From: UBA1858 sp045105615
GTDB lineage: Bacteria; Pseudomonadota; Gammaproteobacteria; UBA4575
NCBI GenBank assembly: GCA_045105615.1
Contig: JBGCDS010000010.1
Span: forward strand, 1-64,000
DNA length: 64,000 nt
Reading direction: 5' to 3'
Position 1 is the first letter of the stretch, and every line of letters starts with the position of its first letter. The notes below the pieces were generated by a model that was given only the letters and a program-made list of their open reading frames with translations, searched no databases and was not told the origin of the DNA. The position numbers and the translations under genes are program-made. This document shows positions 52,474 through 62,390 of this stretch, piece by piece.

Positions 52474-52812
52474 TTAATGATTCTCTGAAACAAGATTAAT
52501 TGTGTATTTTGGAATCTCGATAGTTAAATCTTCCTCACCCACAATTGCTTGGCAACTCAACCGTGATTCAGTATCCAAGCCCCATGCCTTATCCAGATAA
52601 TCCTCTTCCATTTCGGTTGCCTCAGAAAGAGAATCTAAACCTGATCGCACATGTATGTGGCAGGTTGTGCATGCACATGATTTCTCACATGCATGTTCTA
52701 TTTCAATACCATGTTTAAGTGCTGCATCACATACACTTAAGCCAGGTTCAACGTCGACAGTTTTGCCTTCAGGACAAATTTGTTCGTGAGGTAAAAAAGT
52801 TAATTTAGGCAT
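52474..52812 (-). CDS. fdx: [2Fe-2S] ferredoxin, ISC type
   Basis: 112 residues from MPKLTFLPHEQICPEG. Cluster ligands in HACEKSCACTTCHIHV plus a distal Cys in SRLSCQAIV. Supplies electrons for cluster assembly on IscU. An in-frame ATG at 52833 would overlap hscA by 11 bases; the MPK start matches E. coli Fdx. Stop overlaps nothing. Confidence 0.96.
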   Translation of the reverse strand: MPKLTFLPHEQICPEGKTVDVEPGLSVCDAALKHGIEIEHACEKSCACTTCHIHVRSGLDSLSEATEMEEDYLDKAWGLDTESRLSCQAIVGEEDLTIEIPKYTINLVSENH

Positions 52813-52822
52813 AATAGTTTCT

Positions 52823-54691
52823 TCACTTTTCAAATTCTTCTAGTTTGCGACCTTTCATCATCGTGCGCACACTGTTATTCATGCGCCGCGCTACATACTC
52901 TTCACTAGCTGCTTCTACATTTTTTATCGCCTGTTTGATTTGTTCTGCATCAGATGCATTATTCCTTGTGTCAATTAACGCATCTCGCTGACTAATGATT
53001 TTCTCTAACTCTTCCTGTTCAAGCAATTGTTTACCATCTTTGGCTAATGCGGAATTAAGGGCTTCTACTACACGATCTGCTTCAACCTGCTCTTCCCGCA
53101 AACTACGCGCAACCATATCTTCTTGTGCATGATCCATCGATGCTTTCAGCATCCCTTCGATTTCAGAATCCGTCAGTCCATAAGAAGGTTTCACTTCTAT
53201 ACTAGCAGAAACACCGGTATTCACTTCTTGCGCGCTAACACTTAATAGACCATCTGCATCTACTTGAAATGTCACTTTAATTTTTGCCGCGCCTGCAACT
53301 AGTGGTGGCAAACCAGTTAAATCAAAGGTGGCTAGCGACCTGCAATCGGATACTAGTTCTCGCTCACCCTGCAAGACATGCACTCGCATAGCCGTTTGCC
53401 CATCTTTATAAGTAGTAAACTCCTGTGCACGTGCGACAGGGATAGTTGTGTTTCGATTAACGATTTTCTCAACCAATCCACCCATTGTTTCTATGCCCAA
53501 AGACAATGGAATCACATCAAGCAATAACATTTCGTCACCCGGTTTATTGCCGGCCAGTATGTCAGCTTGTATAGCTGCACCAATAGCGACTACTCGATCT
53601 GGATCAATATTAGTATGTGGTGCTTTATCAAAAAATTTTTCTACCTGCGCTCTCACCAATGGCACACGCGTTGAACCACCCACCATCACAACTTCAGAAA
53701 CATCTTCTTTCTCTATGCCTGCGTCACGCAGAGCTCGTCGAGAGGCCACGATAGTTTTCTTCACATAAGACTCAATTAACTGATCAAATTGTTCGCGTGT
53801 TAATTCACATTTGGAATAACCAGCAACTTCGATAACAGTTGAACACTCACTAGTTAACTGTTCTTTTGCATATCTTGCAGAAGATAAGAGCCTTCTCATG
53901 GCAATATCATCTTTGCGTATTGAAGGGTCTAATTTTTCAATCACCCAGTTAGCAATCGCATGATCAAAATCATCACCACCCAATGCAGAGTTTCCACCGG
54001 TTGCCATGACTTCAAATACACCTTTTCTTAAGCGTAATATTGATACATCAAAGGTGCCACCACCCAGGTCATAAACAGCAATTACACCCTCAGCCGATTG
54101 ATCTAGGCCATAGGCTATCGCAGCCGCAGTCGGCTCATTGAGCAAGCGATACACATTTAGACCCGCTAATGTTGCTGCATCTTTAGTTGCTTGTCGTTGA
54201 GAGTCATCAAAATATGCAGGTACAGTAATAACAGCACCTACCAGTTCACCACCTAACGTTTTTTCTGCACGCTGTTTGAGCGCCAACAAAATGTCAGAGG
54301 AAATCTCTACAGCAGTGCGTGGTCCTAATGCGGTTTTTACCCGTGGCACACTATCGTTATTACTCTCAAATTGAAACGGAACGTAATCATTCGTTACCTG
54401 GATATCTTGAGCTGAACGCCCTAATACGCGCTTGATTGAAGCAATCGTATTTAATGGGTCTTTAGAAAATTTTTCTAGCGCACTTACGCCCACTTCCGGT
54501 GCCTTTCCTTCAGCATAATAAACAACTGAAGGCAGTATCGCCCGACCATCATCATCAACCAGCGTTTCTGCAACACCACTGCGCACAGATGCCACCAATG
54601 AATTAGTCGTTCCAAGGTCGATACCCACCGCCAAACGATGCTCATGCGGTGCGGTAGACATTCCTGGTTCTGAAATTTGTAATAAGGCCAT
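52823..54691 (-). CDS. hscA: Hsp70-type chaperone HscA
   Basis: 622 residues. ATPase motifs GIDLGTTNSLVA, YDLGGGTFDVSIL and VMVGGSTRVPLV; substrate domain about 400-560. Releases the cluster from IscU by binding its LPPVK motif, together with HscB, which precedes it by six bases. Confidence 0.97.
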   Translation of the reverse strand: MALLQISEPGMSTAPHEHRLAVGIDLGTTNSLVASVRSGVAETLVDDDGRAILPSVVYYAEGKAPEVGVSALEKFSKDPLNTIASIKRVLGRSAQDIQVTNDYVPFQFESNNDSVPRVKTALGPRTAVEISSDILLALKQRAEKTLGGELVGAVITVPAYFDDSQRQATKDAATLAGLNVYRLLNEPTAAAIAYGLDQSAEGVIAVYDLGGGTFDVSILRLRKGVFEVMATGGNSALGGDDFDHAIANWVIEKLDPSIRKDDIAMRRLLSSARYAKEQLTSECSTVIEVAGYSKCELTREQFDQLIESYVKKTIVASRRALRDAGIEKEDVSEVVMVGGSTRVPLVRAQVEKFFDKAPHTNIDPDRVVAIGAAIQADILAGNKPGDEMLLLDVIPLSLGIETMGGLVEKIVNRNTTIPVARAQEFTTYKDGQTAMRVHVLQGERELVSDCRSLATFDLTGLPPLVAGAAKIKVTFQVDADGLLSVSAQEVNTGVSASIEVKPSYGLTDSEIEGMLKASMDHAQEDMVARSLREEQVEADRVVEALNSALAKDGKQLLEQEELEKIISQRDALIDTRNNASDAEQIKQAIKNVEAASEEYVARRMNNSVRTMMKGRKLEEFEK

Positions 54692-54697
54692 ATGTTT

Positions 54698-55240
54698 TTA
54701 GAGTATCTGATCTTCCAAGGCTTCTTGTTTTTGGTTTATCTGCTGCTGCAGTCTTGTAAAAAACTGTAGCTTCAACACAACTTCTTTAGCCTCATCCCAC
54801 TGCTGTGTATTAAAATAAGTTTGATAATTTTCAATCAGCTGAGATTTTTCCTGTTTTGATTGACGTGCCAGATCGTCTAGAGACTCGAGCGGATCTTCCT
54901 GCCGATCAACTTCATCTATCTGTTCTCGCAGACTCATTTGAGCCATTAAGAAATCCATATCTTTAGTTGTATCTTTTTCTGTATTAAAAGGCACATTCTG
55001 TAATTCAAGTAAGTAACGCGCCCTTAATGACTCATCTTGCAGGGTTTTATGTGCTTCATTAATAAACGTAGTTGCCTGCATAGCAATGCGCTTAGCCTGA
55101 TCATTACCTTCTATAAATCGATCGGGGTGAAATTGAGACTGCAGCGCTTGATATTGATTAGCTAACTTAGCAGTATCAATATGGAATCGCGTCTCAAGCT
55201 CAAACAGCTCGAAGTAATTTCGAGAGAAATTAAATTCCAT
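54698..55240 (-). CDS. hscB: co-chaperone HscB
   Basis: 180 residues. J domain at 1-75 (NYFELFELETRFHIDTAKLA, with HPD in QFHPDRF) and a C-terminal helical IscU-binding domain. Delivers IscU to HscA. Confidence 0.96.
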   Translation of the reverse strand: MEFNFSRNYFELFELETRFHIDTAKLANQYQALQSQFHPDRFIEGNDQAKRIAMQATTFINEAHKTLQDESLRARYLLELQNVPFNTEKDTTKDMDFLMAQMSLREQIDEVDRQEDPLESLDDLARQSKQEKSQLIENYQTYFNTQQWDEAKEVVLKLQFFTRLQQQINQKQEALEDQIL

Positions 55241-55283
55241 AAATAGTTAGATTCGTAAAAACTAGATGAAAATACTAGACAGT

Positions 55284-55607
55284 CTAAACAGTAAAGCTTT
55301 CGCCACAACCGCAGCGATCTTTTTCATTTGGGTTATTAAATTTAAACCCTTCATTTAGGCCTTCTTTTGCAAAGTCGAGCTCGGTGCCATCCAAATAGAC
55401 TAGGCTTTTTGGATTAATTAATATTTTCACACCGTTTTCTTCAAACACTGTATCTGTATCTTCAACCGCATCGGCAAACTCTATGGTGTAAGCCATACCG
55501 GAGCAACCAGTCGTTTTCACACCAAGACGTACCCCAACTCCCTTCCCACGTTTCTCTAGGAAGGTTTTAACACGATTTGCAGCGCTGTCAGTTAATGAAA
55601 TAGACAT
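55284..55607 (-). CDS. iscA: A-type Fe-S carrier IscA
   Basis: 107 residues. The three A-type cysteines: Cys35 in TTGCSGMAY and the pair in DRCGCGESF. Works with ErpA (2790-3155) in cluster delivery. Confidence 0.96.
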   Translation of the reverse strand: MSISLTDSAANRVKTFLEKRGKGVGVRLGVKTTGCSGMAYTIEFADAVEDTDTVFEENGVKILINPKSLVYLDGTELDFAKEGLNEGFKFNNPNEKDRCGCGESFTV

Positions 55608-55616
55608 TAGCTTAAA

Positions 55617-56021
55617 CTACGCGCGCTTCTTTTCTTTAGCTGTGTCTTGCTTACCTTGATAATCGGTAATCGCAGCACGAATAGCATCCTCTGCTAATAC
55701 TGAGCAATGAATCTTCACTGGTGGCAATGCAAGTTCTTCAGCAATATCAGAATTTTTAATCTGACTTGCCTCATCTAAAGTTTTTCCTTTAACCCACTCT
55801 GTAAGTAAGCTGGAAGAAGCAATCGCTGATCCGCAACCGTAAGTTTTGAACTTAGCATCCTCAATAACGCCATTCTCACCAACTTGGATTTGCAGCTTCA
55901 TTACGTCACCACATGCAGGTGCGCCAACCATGCCAGTACCCACACTTGCATCTTCTTTATCTAATGTCCCTACGTTACGGGGATTCTCGTAGTGATCTAA
56001 TACTTTTTCGCCATATGCCAT
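55617..56021 (-). CDS. iscU: Fe-S scaffold IscU
   Basis: 134 residues. Scaffold cysteines in APACGDVMK, YGCGSAIA and KIHCSVL, with the HscA-binding LPPVK motif immediately before the third. A basic tail (KEKKRA) slightly extends the usual length. Assembles [2Fe-2S] clusters from IscS sulfur. Confidence 0.97.
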   Translation of the reverse strand: MAYGEKVLDHYENPRNVGTLDKEDASVGTGMVGAPACGDVMKLQIQVGENGVIEDAKFKTYGCGSAIASSSLLTEWVKGKTLDEASQIKNSDIAEELALPPVKIHCSVLAEDAIRAAITDYQGKQDTAKEKKRA

Positions 56022-56055
56022 TGTTCGACTCCTTAAATTTAAATATACCTAATTA

Positions 56056-57279
56056 TTAATGTGCGGCCCATTCGATGGACTTCAAGTCCACGCCGTCTTT
56101 ATACATATCCCATAACGGCGAAAGATCACGCAATTTACTCACTGCTTCTCTAATTACCTTAATAGCATGATCTACATCCTGCTCTGTGGTGAAACGTCCA
56201 ATACTGAAACGTAGTGAACTATGCGCTAATTCATCATCACGTCCTAACGCTCTCAATACATAGCTAGGCTCCAATGATGCGCTGGTGCATGCAGAACCAG
56301 AAGATATTGCAATATCTTTAAGCGCCATAATTAAGCTTTCACCTTCAACAAAATTAAAACTCATGTTCAAGTTATGTGGCACGCGATGATCTAAGTCACC
56401 ATTAATATAAACCTCTTCCATATCATTTAAACCATTGAGCAAACGGTCTCTTAGCATACGAGTACGTTCGTTCTCGCTTGCCATTTCTTCTTTAGCAATT
56501 CTAAATGCTTCACCCATACCAACAATTTGATGAGTCGGCAAAGTGCCAGAACGCATACCACGCTCATGACCACCGCCATGCATTTGCGCTTCGATACGTA
56601 CACGCGGTTTACGGCACACATAAAGAGCACCGATACCTTTAGGTCCATATATTTTATGTGCAGAAAAACTCATTAAATCGACATTCATATCTTTAACATC
56701 GATTTCTACTTTACCCGGGCTTTGCGCAGCATCTACATGAAAGATTATTTTTTTCTTACGTGCCAATGCACCAATTGCTTTAATGTCTTGCACAACGCCA
56801 ATTTCATTATTCACATGCATAATAGAAATTAACACTGTGTCATCGCGGATGGCCTCTTTAAGCTTATCCATATTAACCAAGCCATCTGTCTGAGGCTCTA
56901 AATATGTCACCTCAAAACCTTCTCTCTCTAACTGTCTACAGGTATCTAGCACAGCCTTATGTTCAGTTTTTAGAGTAATAATGTGTTTGCCATTTTTGCT
57001 ATAAAAATGCGCAGCACCTTTAATCGCTAGATTATCAGATTCAGTTGCACCACTCGTCCAAACAATTTCTTTAGGGTCAGCATTGACTAATGCAGCAACG
57101 TTTTTTCTTGCTTCATCTATCGCTTCTTCAGCTTTCCAACCAAACGCATGACTTCTCGATGCTGGATTACCAAAATTACCTTCCGGGGTTAAGCACTCCA
57201 TCATTGCTTTTGCTACGCGCGGATCAACTGGCGTGGTAGCACTATAATCAAGGTAGATGGGTAGTTTTAACTCGCTCAC
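56056..57279 (-). CDS. iscS: cysteine desulfurase IscS
   Basis: 407 residues. PLP lysine in SFSAHKIYGPKG and the active-site cysteine in GSACTSASLEPS. Supplies sulfur to Fe-S clusters, thiamine and tRNA thiolation. Follows iscR by 40 bases. Confidence 0.97.
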   Translation of the reverse strand: MSELKLPIYLDYSATTPVDPRVAKAMMECLTPEGNFGNPASRSHAFGWKAEEAIDEARKNVAALVNADPKEIVWTSGATESDNLAIKGAAHFYSKNGKHIITLKTEHKAVLDTCRQLEREGFEVTYLEPQTDGLVNMDKLKEAIRDDTVLISIMHVNNEIGVVQDIKAIGALARKKKIIFHVDAAQSPGKVEIDVKDMNVDLMSFSAHKIYGPKGIGALYVCRKPRVRIEAQMHGGGHERGMRSGTLPTHQIVGMGEAFRIAKEEMASENERTRMLRDRLLNGLNDMEEVYINGDLDHRVPHNLNMSFNFVEGESLIMALKDIAISSGSACTSASLEPSYVLRALGRDDELAHSSLRFSIGRFTTEQDVDHAIKVIREAVSKLRDLSPLWDMYKDGVDLKSIEWAAH

Positions 57280-57319
57280 TGATAATATCCTTTATTAAAT
57301 TCTTTTACGTTTTTTAAAC

Positions 57320-57787
57320 TTACTGAAAATCAACTCGCTGCTCACTGCCGAGCATACGATCCTGTCGTTCTGCCACTTCAACCACACGTTGTTTATTGAT
57401 GGCATCTTCCAATGTAATTCCTGAGAGAAAAACATGTATCTGCGAACTTAGTTCTTCCCATAACTCATGGGTCAAACAACGCTGCTGGTTTTGGCAATCT
57501 GCATTACCGCCACATCGAGTAGCATCTACATTCTCATCCACTGCGGTAATAATATCGGCAATAGCAATCTTATCCGTAGCATGTGCTAGACGATAACCAC
57601 CGCCAGGTCCTCGCGTACTTGCCACTAAACCACGTCGACGCATGCGGCCAAATAACTGCTCTAAGTATGAAAGTGAAATACCCTGTCTTTCGGATATATC
57701 GCTCAGCGACACAGGACCTTCTGTTTGATGGATAGCCACATCAAACATTGCTGTCACTGCATATCTGCCTTTAGTACTAAGTTTCAT
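57320..57787 (-). CDS. iscR: Rrf2-type regulator IscR
   Basis: 155 residues. Winged helix at 1-70 (STKGRYAVTAMFDVAIHQ) and the [2Fe-2S] cysteines in RCGGNADCQNQQRCLTHEL. Represses the isc operon when its cluster is loaded. The first isc gene. TrmJ is encoded directly upstream, as in E. coli. Confidence 0.97.
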   Translation of the reverse strand: MKLSTKGRYAVTAMFDVAIHQTEGPVSLSDISERQGISLSYLEQLFGRMRRRGLVASTRGPGGGYRLAHATDKIAIADIITAVDENVDATRCGGNADCQNQQRCLTHELWEELSSQIHVFLSGITLEDAINKQRVVEVAERQDRMLGSEQRVDFQ

Positions 57788-57816
57788 TTTTGATCACCGA
57801 TGTCATGATGGCGAAA

Positions 57817-57850
57817 ATGATACCAATACCCGACTATTTTAATCAAGTAT
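57817..57850 (-). promoter_or_regulatory. iscR promoter with near-perfect IscR type 1 site
   Basis: On the minus strand, TTGATT (57841-57846) and TATCAT (57817-57822) with an 18-base spacer. The 25-bp site at 57826-57850 matches the IscR type 1 consensus at 24 of 25 positions, the only difference being AATC for AGTC. It covers the -35 and extends into the spacer, as in E. coli. The start site falls about 22 bases before the gene. Confidence 0.88.
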
Positions 57851-57910
57851 AGCTAACGGGCTAGTTGTACAGGCTTATGCAGGCTAAAAAATGCCTGATA
57901 TTTCCATAAG

Positions 57911-58651
57911 CTATTGTTTTAAAATACTTTTTAATATACCCCTGAGAATATTGATTTCTGCACTGCTCATTTGTGTACGGTCGAACAGTCGTCTCATCTT
58001 TCGCATTAAGGGTGTGGGATTGTCTTTATCCAGAAATTCAATTTTATCTAACGCTTGCCATAAATGTTCATAAAACCCTTCTCTCTCTGCAACTGGTGCA
58101 AGCGCCTTACCCTGAGCTGGCTCACTTCTGGATACTCCATGCTGCACATCTAACTGAGCAACATGCCATTCATAACATAAAATTTGTATGGCGGCGGCAA
58201 TATTCAGTGATCCGTAATCACTATTAGAAGGAATCGTGCAAACTGTACTGCATAGGTCAATTTCTTCATTACTTAGTCCATTTCTTTCTCGACCAAATAC
58301 CCAAGCTACTTGGGTCTGTTGGGAATCATTGAGCATTTGCTGCATAAGCTCTTTCGGTGTCACCACCGGTGCAGATAATTTTCGGTTACGCGCAGTAATA
58401 CCCACGACATTCTGACAGTCTGCGACAGCATCAGTCAGAGTATTGAATTGTTGCGCGTTTTCGAGAATATCCGCAGCACCCGAAGCTCGTGCAAAGGCGG
58501 CAGGATCTGGAAATTTCTTAGGTATCACTAAGCCAAGATCATAAAGACACATGGTTTTCATAGCACGCGCTGCTGCCCCAATATTGCCAGGGTGCGACGT
58601 CTCTACCATTACTACTCTGGGTTGTTTGATTTTAGTTTGCATCTGTTCCAT
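57911..58651 (-). CDS. trmJ: tRNA (cytidine/uridine-32-2'-O)-methyltransferase TrmJ
   Basis: 246 residues of the SPOUT family. VETSHPGNIGAAARAMKTM at the N-terminus and WVFGRERNGLSNEEIDLC then IPSNSDYGSLNIAAAIQI form the SAM-binding knot. A C-terminal helical extension is present. Divergent from suhB (75-base gap); iscR follows downstream. Confidence 0.95.
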   Translation of the reverse strand: MEQMQTKIKQPRVVMVETSHPGNIGAAARAMKTMCLYDLGLVIPKKFPDPAAFARASGAADILENAQQFNTLTDAVADCQNVVGITARNRKLSAPVVTPKELMQQMLNDSQQTQVAWVFGRERNGLSNEEIDLCSTVCTIPSNSDYGSLNIAAAIQILCYEWHVAQLDVQHGVSRSEPAQGKALAPVAEREGFYEHLWQALDKIEFLDKDNPTPLMRKMRRLFDRTQMSSAEINILRGILKSILKQ

Positions 58652-58726
58652 GGATTATTAAGCTTACAAATTGATTCGTCTCTGCTACTCTTTGCCGCCA
58701 ATTCAAACGAACCGCTTATTTAAAAT

Positions 58727-59515
58727 ATGAAACCTGGATTAAATATTGCGGTCAGCGCAGCTAGAGCGGCCGGTCAAGTCATACTCCGAAACATTAACCG
58801 CTTGCCGGATATAAAAGTCCACTCTAAAGGCACTAATGATTTTGTTAGCGAGGTTGACCAGCAGGCTGAAAAATCGATTATTGAGATCATCCAAAAAGCA
58901 TACCCTAGTCACGCTATTCTTGCTGAAGAGTCTGGCGCCCGATCTGGTGATGAGTGCGAATGGATTATTGACCCTCTAGATGGCACCACGAACTATTTAC
59001 ATGGTGTCCCCCAGTATTCCGTTTCGATTGCCATGCGCGAAAAAAATAAACTTCAACTTGGTGTTGTGTACGACCCACTCAAAGAAGAATTATTTTGTGC
59101 TTCTCGCGGTGACGGTGCAACATTAAATAATCGCCGCATCCGTGTCAGCAAGCAACGCGATTTAACCGGCAGTTTAATCGGCACAGGTTTACCGTACCGA
59201 GATAATCAAGAATTAGAAGTATACATAGCTACTCTGCGAGCCTTATTATCCAGAACATCAGGCATACGGCGTGCTGGTTCTGCAGCATTAGATCTAGCCT
59301 ATGTAGCCTCTGGGCGCTTCGATGGTTTTTGGGAATTTGGATTAAACACCTGGGACATTGCCGCTGGTGTACTTCTAATTCAAGAAGCAGGCGGTTTAGT
59401 CAGCGACATAGAAGGCGGGCATACCTACATGGAAACAGGCAACATCGTCGCGGCCAATAGCCAGATGTACAAAAACCTAATCACGACTATCAATAACGCC
59501 GTTAAATCTGTTTAA
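58727..59515 (+). CDS. suhB: inositol-1-monophosphatase SuhB
   Basis: 262 residues. Metal-binding motifs EESG, WIIDPLDGTTNYLHG and NTWDIAAG. In E. coli SuhB also joins rRNA antitermination complexes. Convergent with secF, three bases apart. Confidence 0.95.
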   Translation: MKPGLNIAVSAARAAGQVILRNINRLPDIKVHSKGTNDFVSEVDQQAEKSIIEIIQKAYPSHAILAEESGARSGDECEWIIDPLDGTTNYLHGVPQYSVSIAMREKNKLQLGVVYDPLKEELFCASRGDGATLNNRRIRVSKQRDLTGSLIGTGLPYRDNQELEVYIATLRALLSRTSGIRRAGSAALDLAYVASGRFDGFWEFGLNTWDIAAGVLLIQEAGGLVSDIEGGHTYMETGNIVAANSQMYKNLITTINNAVKSV

Positions 59516-59518
59516 GCG

Positions 59519-60451
59519 TTACGGTAGTTCGTCCAGCTCTTCGTTTTCTTTTTCATCTGGAATTAAGTCTTCAGAGGTAACATTGAGCAGAACTAGCATT
59601 GAGCTAGCGATATAAATCGAAGAGTAAGTCCCCACTACTACGCCGACAATTAATGCCAGCGCAAATGAATGTATCACTTCGCCACCAATAAAGAACAGCG
59701 CCAGCAATACCAACAAAGTTGTCAATGATGTCACCAAAGTACGAGATATGGTCTGATTGACAGAGCCATTAATTACTTCCATTGGTGTCCACTTGCGCAT
59801 GCGCCGAAAATTTTCACGAATGCGATCAAACACAACTATGGTGTCATTCAAACTATATCCAATCACCGCTAATACCGCTGCTAATACAGTCAAATCAAAT
59901 GATGCCTGCGTCACTGAGAAGAAACCGACAGTGACAATCACGTCATGTACTAATGCAGCAACAGAACCAAGTGAAAATCGATACTCAAACCTTAAAGCGA
60001 CATAGATAAGAATACCAAACAGCGCATATAATACTGCTAAACCACCATCATCTCGCAATTCTTCTCCCACCTGCGGCCCTACAAACTCCACACGTCTCAT
60101 CGACAATTCACCCGTTGACTGCAATGCTGCTAACACCTGGTTGCTTAACTCCGATGCTTTATCTCCACCTGCTGCTGGTAGACGAATCAACACATCTTTT
60201 GCGGTACCAAAATGTTGCACGATTGCATCTTCAAATGAAGCTTCTTCTAACGCGTCGCGGATAGGCTCGAGTTCCACAGCCTGCTGATAACCCACTTCAA
60301 CCAGAGTACCTCCAGTAAAATCGATACCAAGATTTAAACCACGTGTACTTAATGATGCAATAGAGATTGCTATCAATACTGCAGAAATTATCCAGGCAAC
60401 TTTTCTCTTGCCAAGAAAATCGATATTCAATGATTCGTTAAGTAATTGCAT
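59519..60451 (-). CDS. secF: protein-export membrane protein SecF
   Basis: 310 residues with six membrane helices; the signature FTGGTLVEV near residue 45 and GYSLNDTIVVFDRIRENFR. Partner of SecD using proton motive force at the Sec translocon. Six bases after secD. Confidence 0.97.
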   Translation of the reverse strand: MQLLNESLNIDFLGKRKVAWIISAVLIAISIASLSTRGLNLGIDFTGGTLVEVGYQQAVELEPIRDALEEASFEDAIVQHFGTAKDVLIRLPAAGGDKASELSNQVLAALQSTGELSMRRVEFVGPQVGEELRDDGGLAVLYALFGILIYVALRFEYRFSLGSVAALVHDVIVTVGFFSVTQASFDLTVLAAVLAVIGYSLNDTIVVFDRIRENFRRMRKWTPMEVINGSVNQTISRTLVTSLTTLLVLLALFFIGGEVIHSFALALIVGVVVGTYSSIYIASSMLVLLNVTSEDLIPDEKENEELDELP

Positions 60452-60456
60452 AGTGT

Positions 60457-62325
60457 CTATATCGCCAATTTTGGCGCCTGTTTATTTCCGTAGATTAAAT
60501 TAATTAACGCACGTGTTCCCATGATTGCAGTCAGCATTGAACACATAATCCCAATCGAAAGCGTTACTGCAAAACCTTTGATAGGGCCCGTACCAAAAGT
60601 AAATAAAACAATCGCAGCAATTAGCGTCGTCACGTTTGCGTCAGCAATGGTTGATAGGGCTTTTGCATAACCCGAATGAATACTCGCTTGCGGCGAGTTA
60701 CCGTTGCGCAGTTCTTCTCGAATACGTTCAAATATCAGCACGTTGGCATCAACCGCCATACCAACGGTAAGCACAATGCCCGCAATTCCGGGCAGAGTTA
60801 ATGTTGCACCAGGAATCATCGACAAAATTGCAATAATTAATAGCAAATTCACCGTCAGCGCAATATCAGCCACAATGCCGAATACTCGATAGTAAATCAC
60901 CATGAAAATCATTACTAAAATCATGCCTAGTAACACAGAGCTTTTGCCTTGATCAATATTATCCTGACCTAAGCTTGGGCCCACTGTTCGCTCTTCGATA
61001 ATGCTCATCGGTGCAGCTAATGCACCCGCCCTCAATAGTAATGCTAAATTACGTGCTTCACGCGTAGAATCTAAACCAGTAATTTGGAAACGATGGCTTA
61101 ACTCATCTTGTATCCGCGCAATATTAATAACCTCTTCCACTTTACGAGTCCGCGTTTGAAGTTGGCCGTTATCGTCTTTGTAGTATTCAGTTTTATTCTC
61201 GATAAAGACTACTGCCATTAAACGCTTAATATTTTCGCCAGTTATTTTTCTGAATTTCCTCGCACCTTCACCATCTAGATTAATAAATACCGCAGCACCA
61301 CCAGAGTCTTGATCAAGCCCAGAAGACGCATCAGTAATGTATTCACCTTCTAACTTTGGCTTACGCTTGAGCAACACTGGTGTGCCATCACGTTCAAAAT
61401 ATAACTTGTCACCAATTGGCGTTTGGCCTGTTTGCTTAGCAGCAAATGCATCTGCCTGCTCATCTACCATGCGAAATTCTAATGTTGCTGTAGCACCTAA
61501 GATATTTTTAGCTTGAGTAGTATCTTGCACGCCAGGCAGCTGCACCACGATACGGTCTAAGCCCTGTCTCTGAATAACTGGCTCAGCCACACCTAATTCA
61601 TTAACACGCTTTCTTAACGTTGTAGTATTTTGCTGTACTGCAAAGGTTTGTAATTCTTGTTTCGCTGTATCTTTAAAATCAATCTTAAGATCAAATCCTT
61701 TATCAGCACTAACTTCGACAAAGTCTAGATCAGTTCGAAAGTTATCCTTTAATTCTGCTAAACCAGCTTGCAAGTTTTCTTCGTCACGAAACTTCACTAG
61801 CAAACTACTATTATCATGACTAACAGAAACATATTTAATTTTTTCTTCTCTTAAGGCGGTTCTAAATTCACCCTCATAACGATCCAGTGCTTTTACTAAC
61901 GCTGCTTCCACATCAACCTGTAACAAGAAATGCACACCACCACGAAGATCTAAACCCAGGCTCATCGGACTAGCATTTAAACTTCTTAACCAACCTGGCA
62001 CTGCAGGTGCAAGATTTAACGCAACAATGTGTTGCGAGTCTAGAATGCTTTTTAATTCATCGGCTGCTTTCAGTTGCGCATCGGTATCAGAAAAACGAAC
62101 TAGCAACTGCTGAGAATCAGTCACTTCTGTGCCTTTACTATTTAGCTCGCTTTGCGTGAGCACCGTTTCAATTTGAGCTTGTAGGCCGGCAGGTAACTCA
62201 CCACTGTCATGAGATATCTGAACGGATGGATCTTCTGGAAACAGGTTAGGTAATGCATAGATAGCCGCGATAGCTAATATGCATACCAACATGGCATTTT
62301 TCCAAAACGGATAGTGATTTAGCAT
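60457..62325 (-). CDS. secD: protein-export membrane protein SecD
   Basis: 622 residues: one N-terminal membrane helix, large periplasmic P1 and head domains (LGLDLRGGVHFLLQVDVEAA at about 110), and five C-terminal helices with GMAVDANVLIFERIREELRN. Works with SecF and YajC. Confidence 0.97.
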   Translation of the reverse strand: MLNHYPFWKNAMLVCILAIAAIYALPNLFPEDPSVQISHDSGELPAGLQAQIETVLTQSELNSKGTEVTDSQQLLVRFSDTDAQLKAADELKSILDSQHIVALNLAPAVPGWLRSLNASPMSLGLDLRGGVHFLLQVDVEAALVKALDRYEGEFRTALREEKIKYVSVSHDNSSLLVKFRDEENLQAGLAELKDNFRTDLDFVEVSADKGFDLKIDFKDTAKQELQTFAVQQNTTTLRKRVNELGVAEPVIQRQGLDRIVVQLPGVQDTTQAKNILGATATLEFRMVDEQADAFAAKQTGQTPIGDKLYFERDGTPVLLKRKPKLEGEYITDASSGLDQDSGGAAVFINLDGEGARKFRKITGENIKRLMAVVFIENKTEYYKDDNGQLQTRTRKVEEVINIARIQDELSHRFQITGLDSTREARNLALLLRAGALAAPMSIIEERTVGPSLGQDNIDQGKSSVLLGMILVMIFMVIYYRVFGIVADIALTVNLLLIIAILSMIPGATLTLPGIAGIVLTVGMAVDANVLIFERIREELRNGNSPQASIHSGYAKALSTIADANVTTLIAAIVLFTFGTGPIKGFAVTLSIGIMCSMLTAIMGTRALINLIYGNKQAPKLAI

Positions 62326-62390
62326 GTGATTCTCTCGATACTCGCTGTGTTCTTATTAGTTCTTAGCTGCTTAGTTAAATGTATAAGCCA

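Noticed and set aside
57880..57897. Hairpin CAGGC/GCCTG after trmJ as a terminator
   Set aside because: Five-base stem with the T-run in the loop rather than after the stem; not a credible intrinsic terminator.
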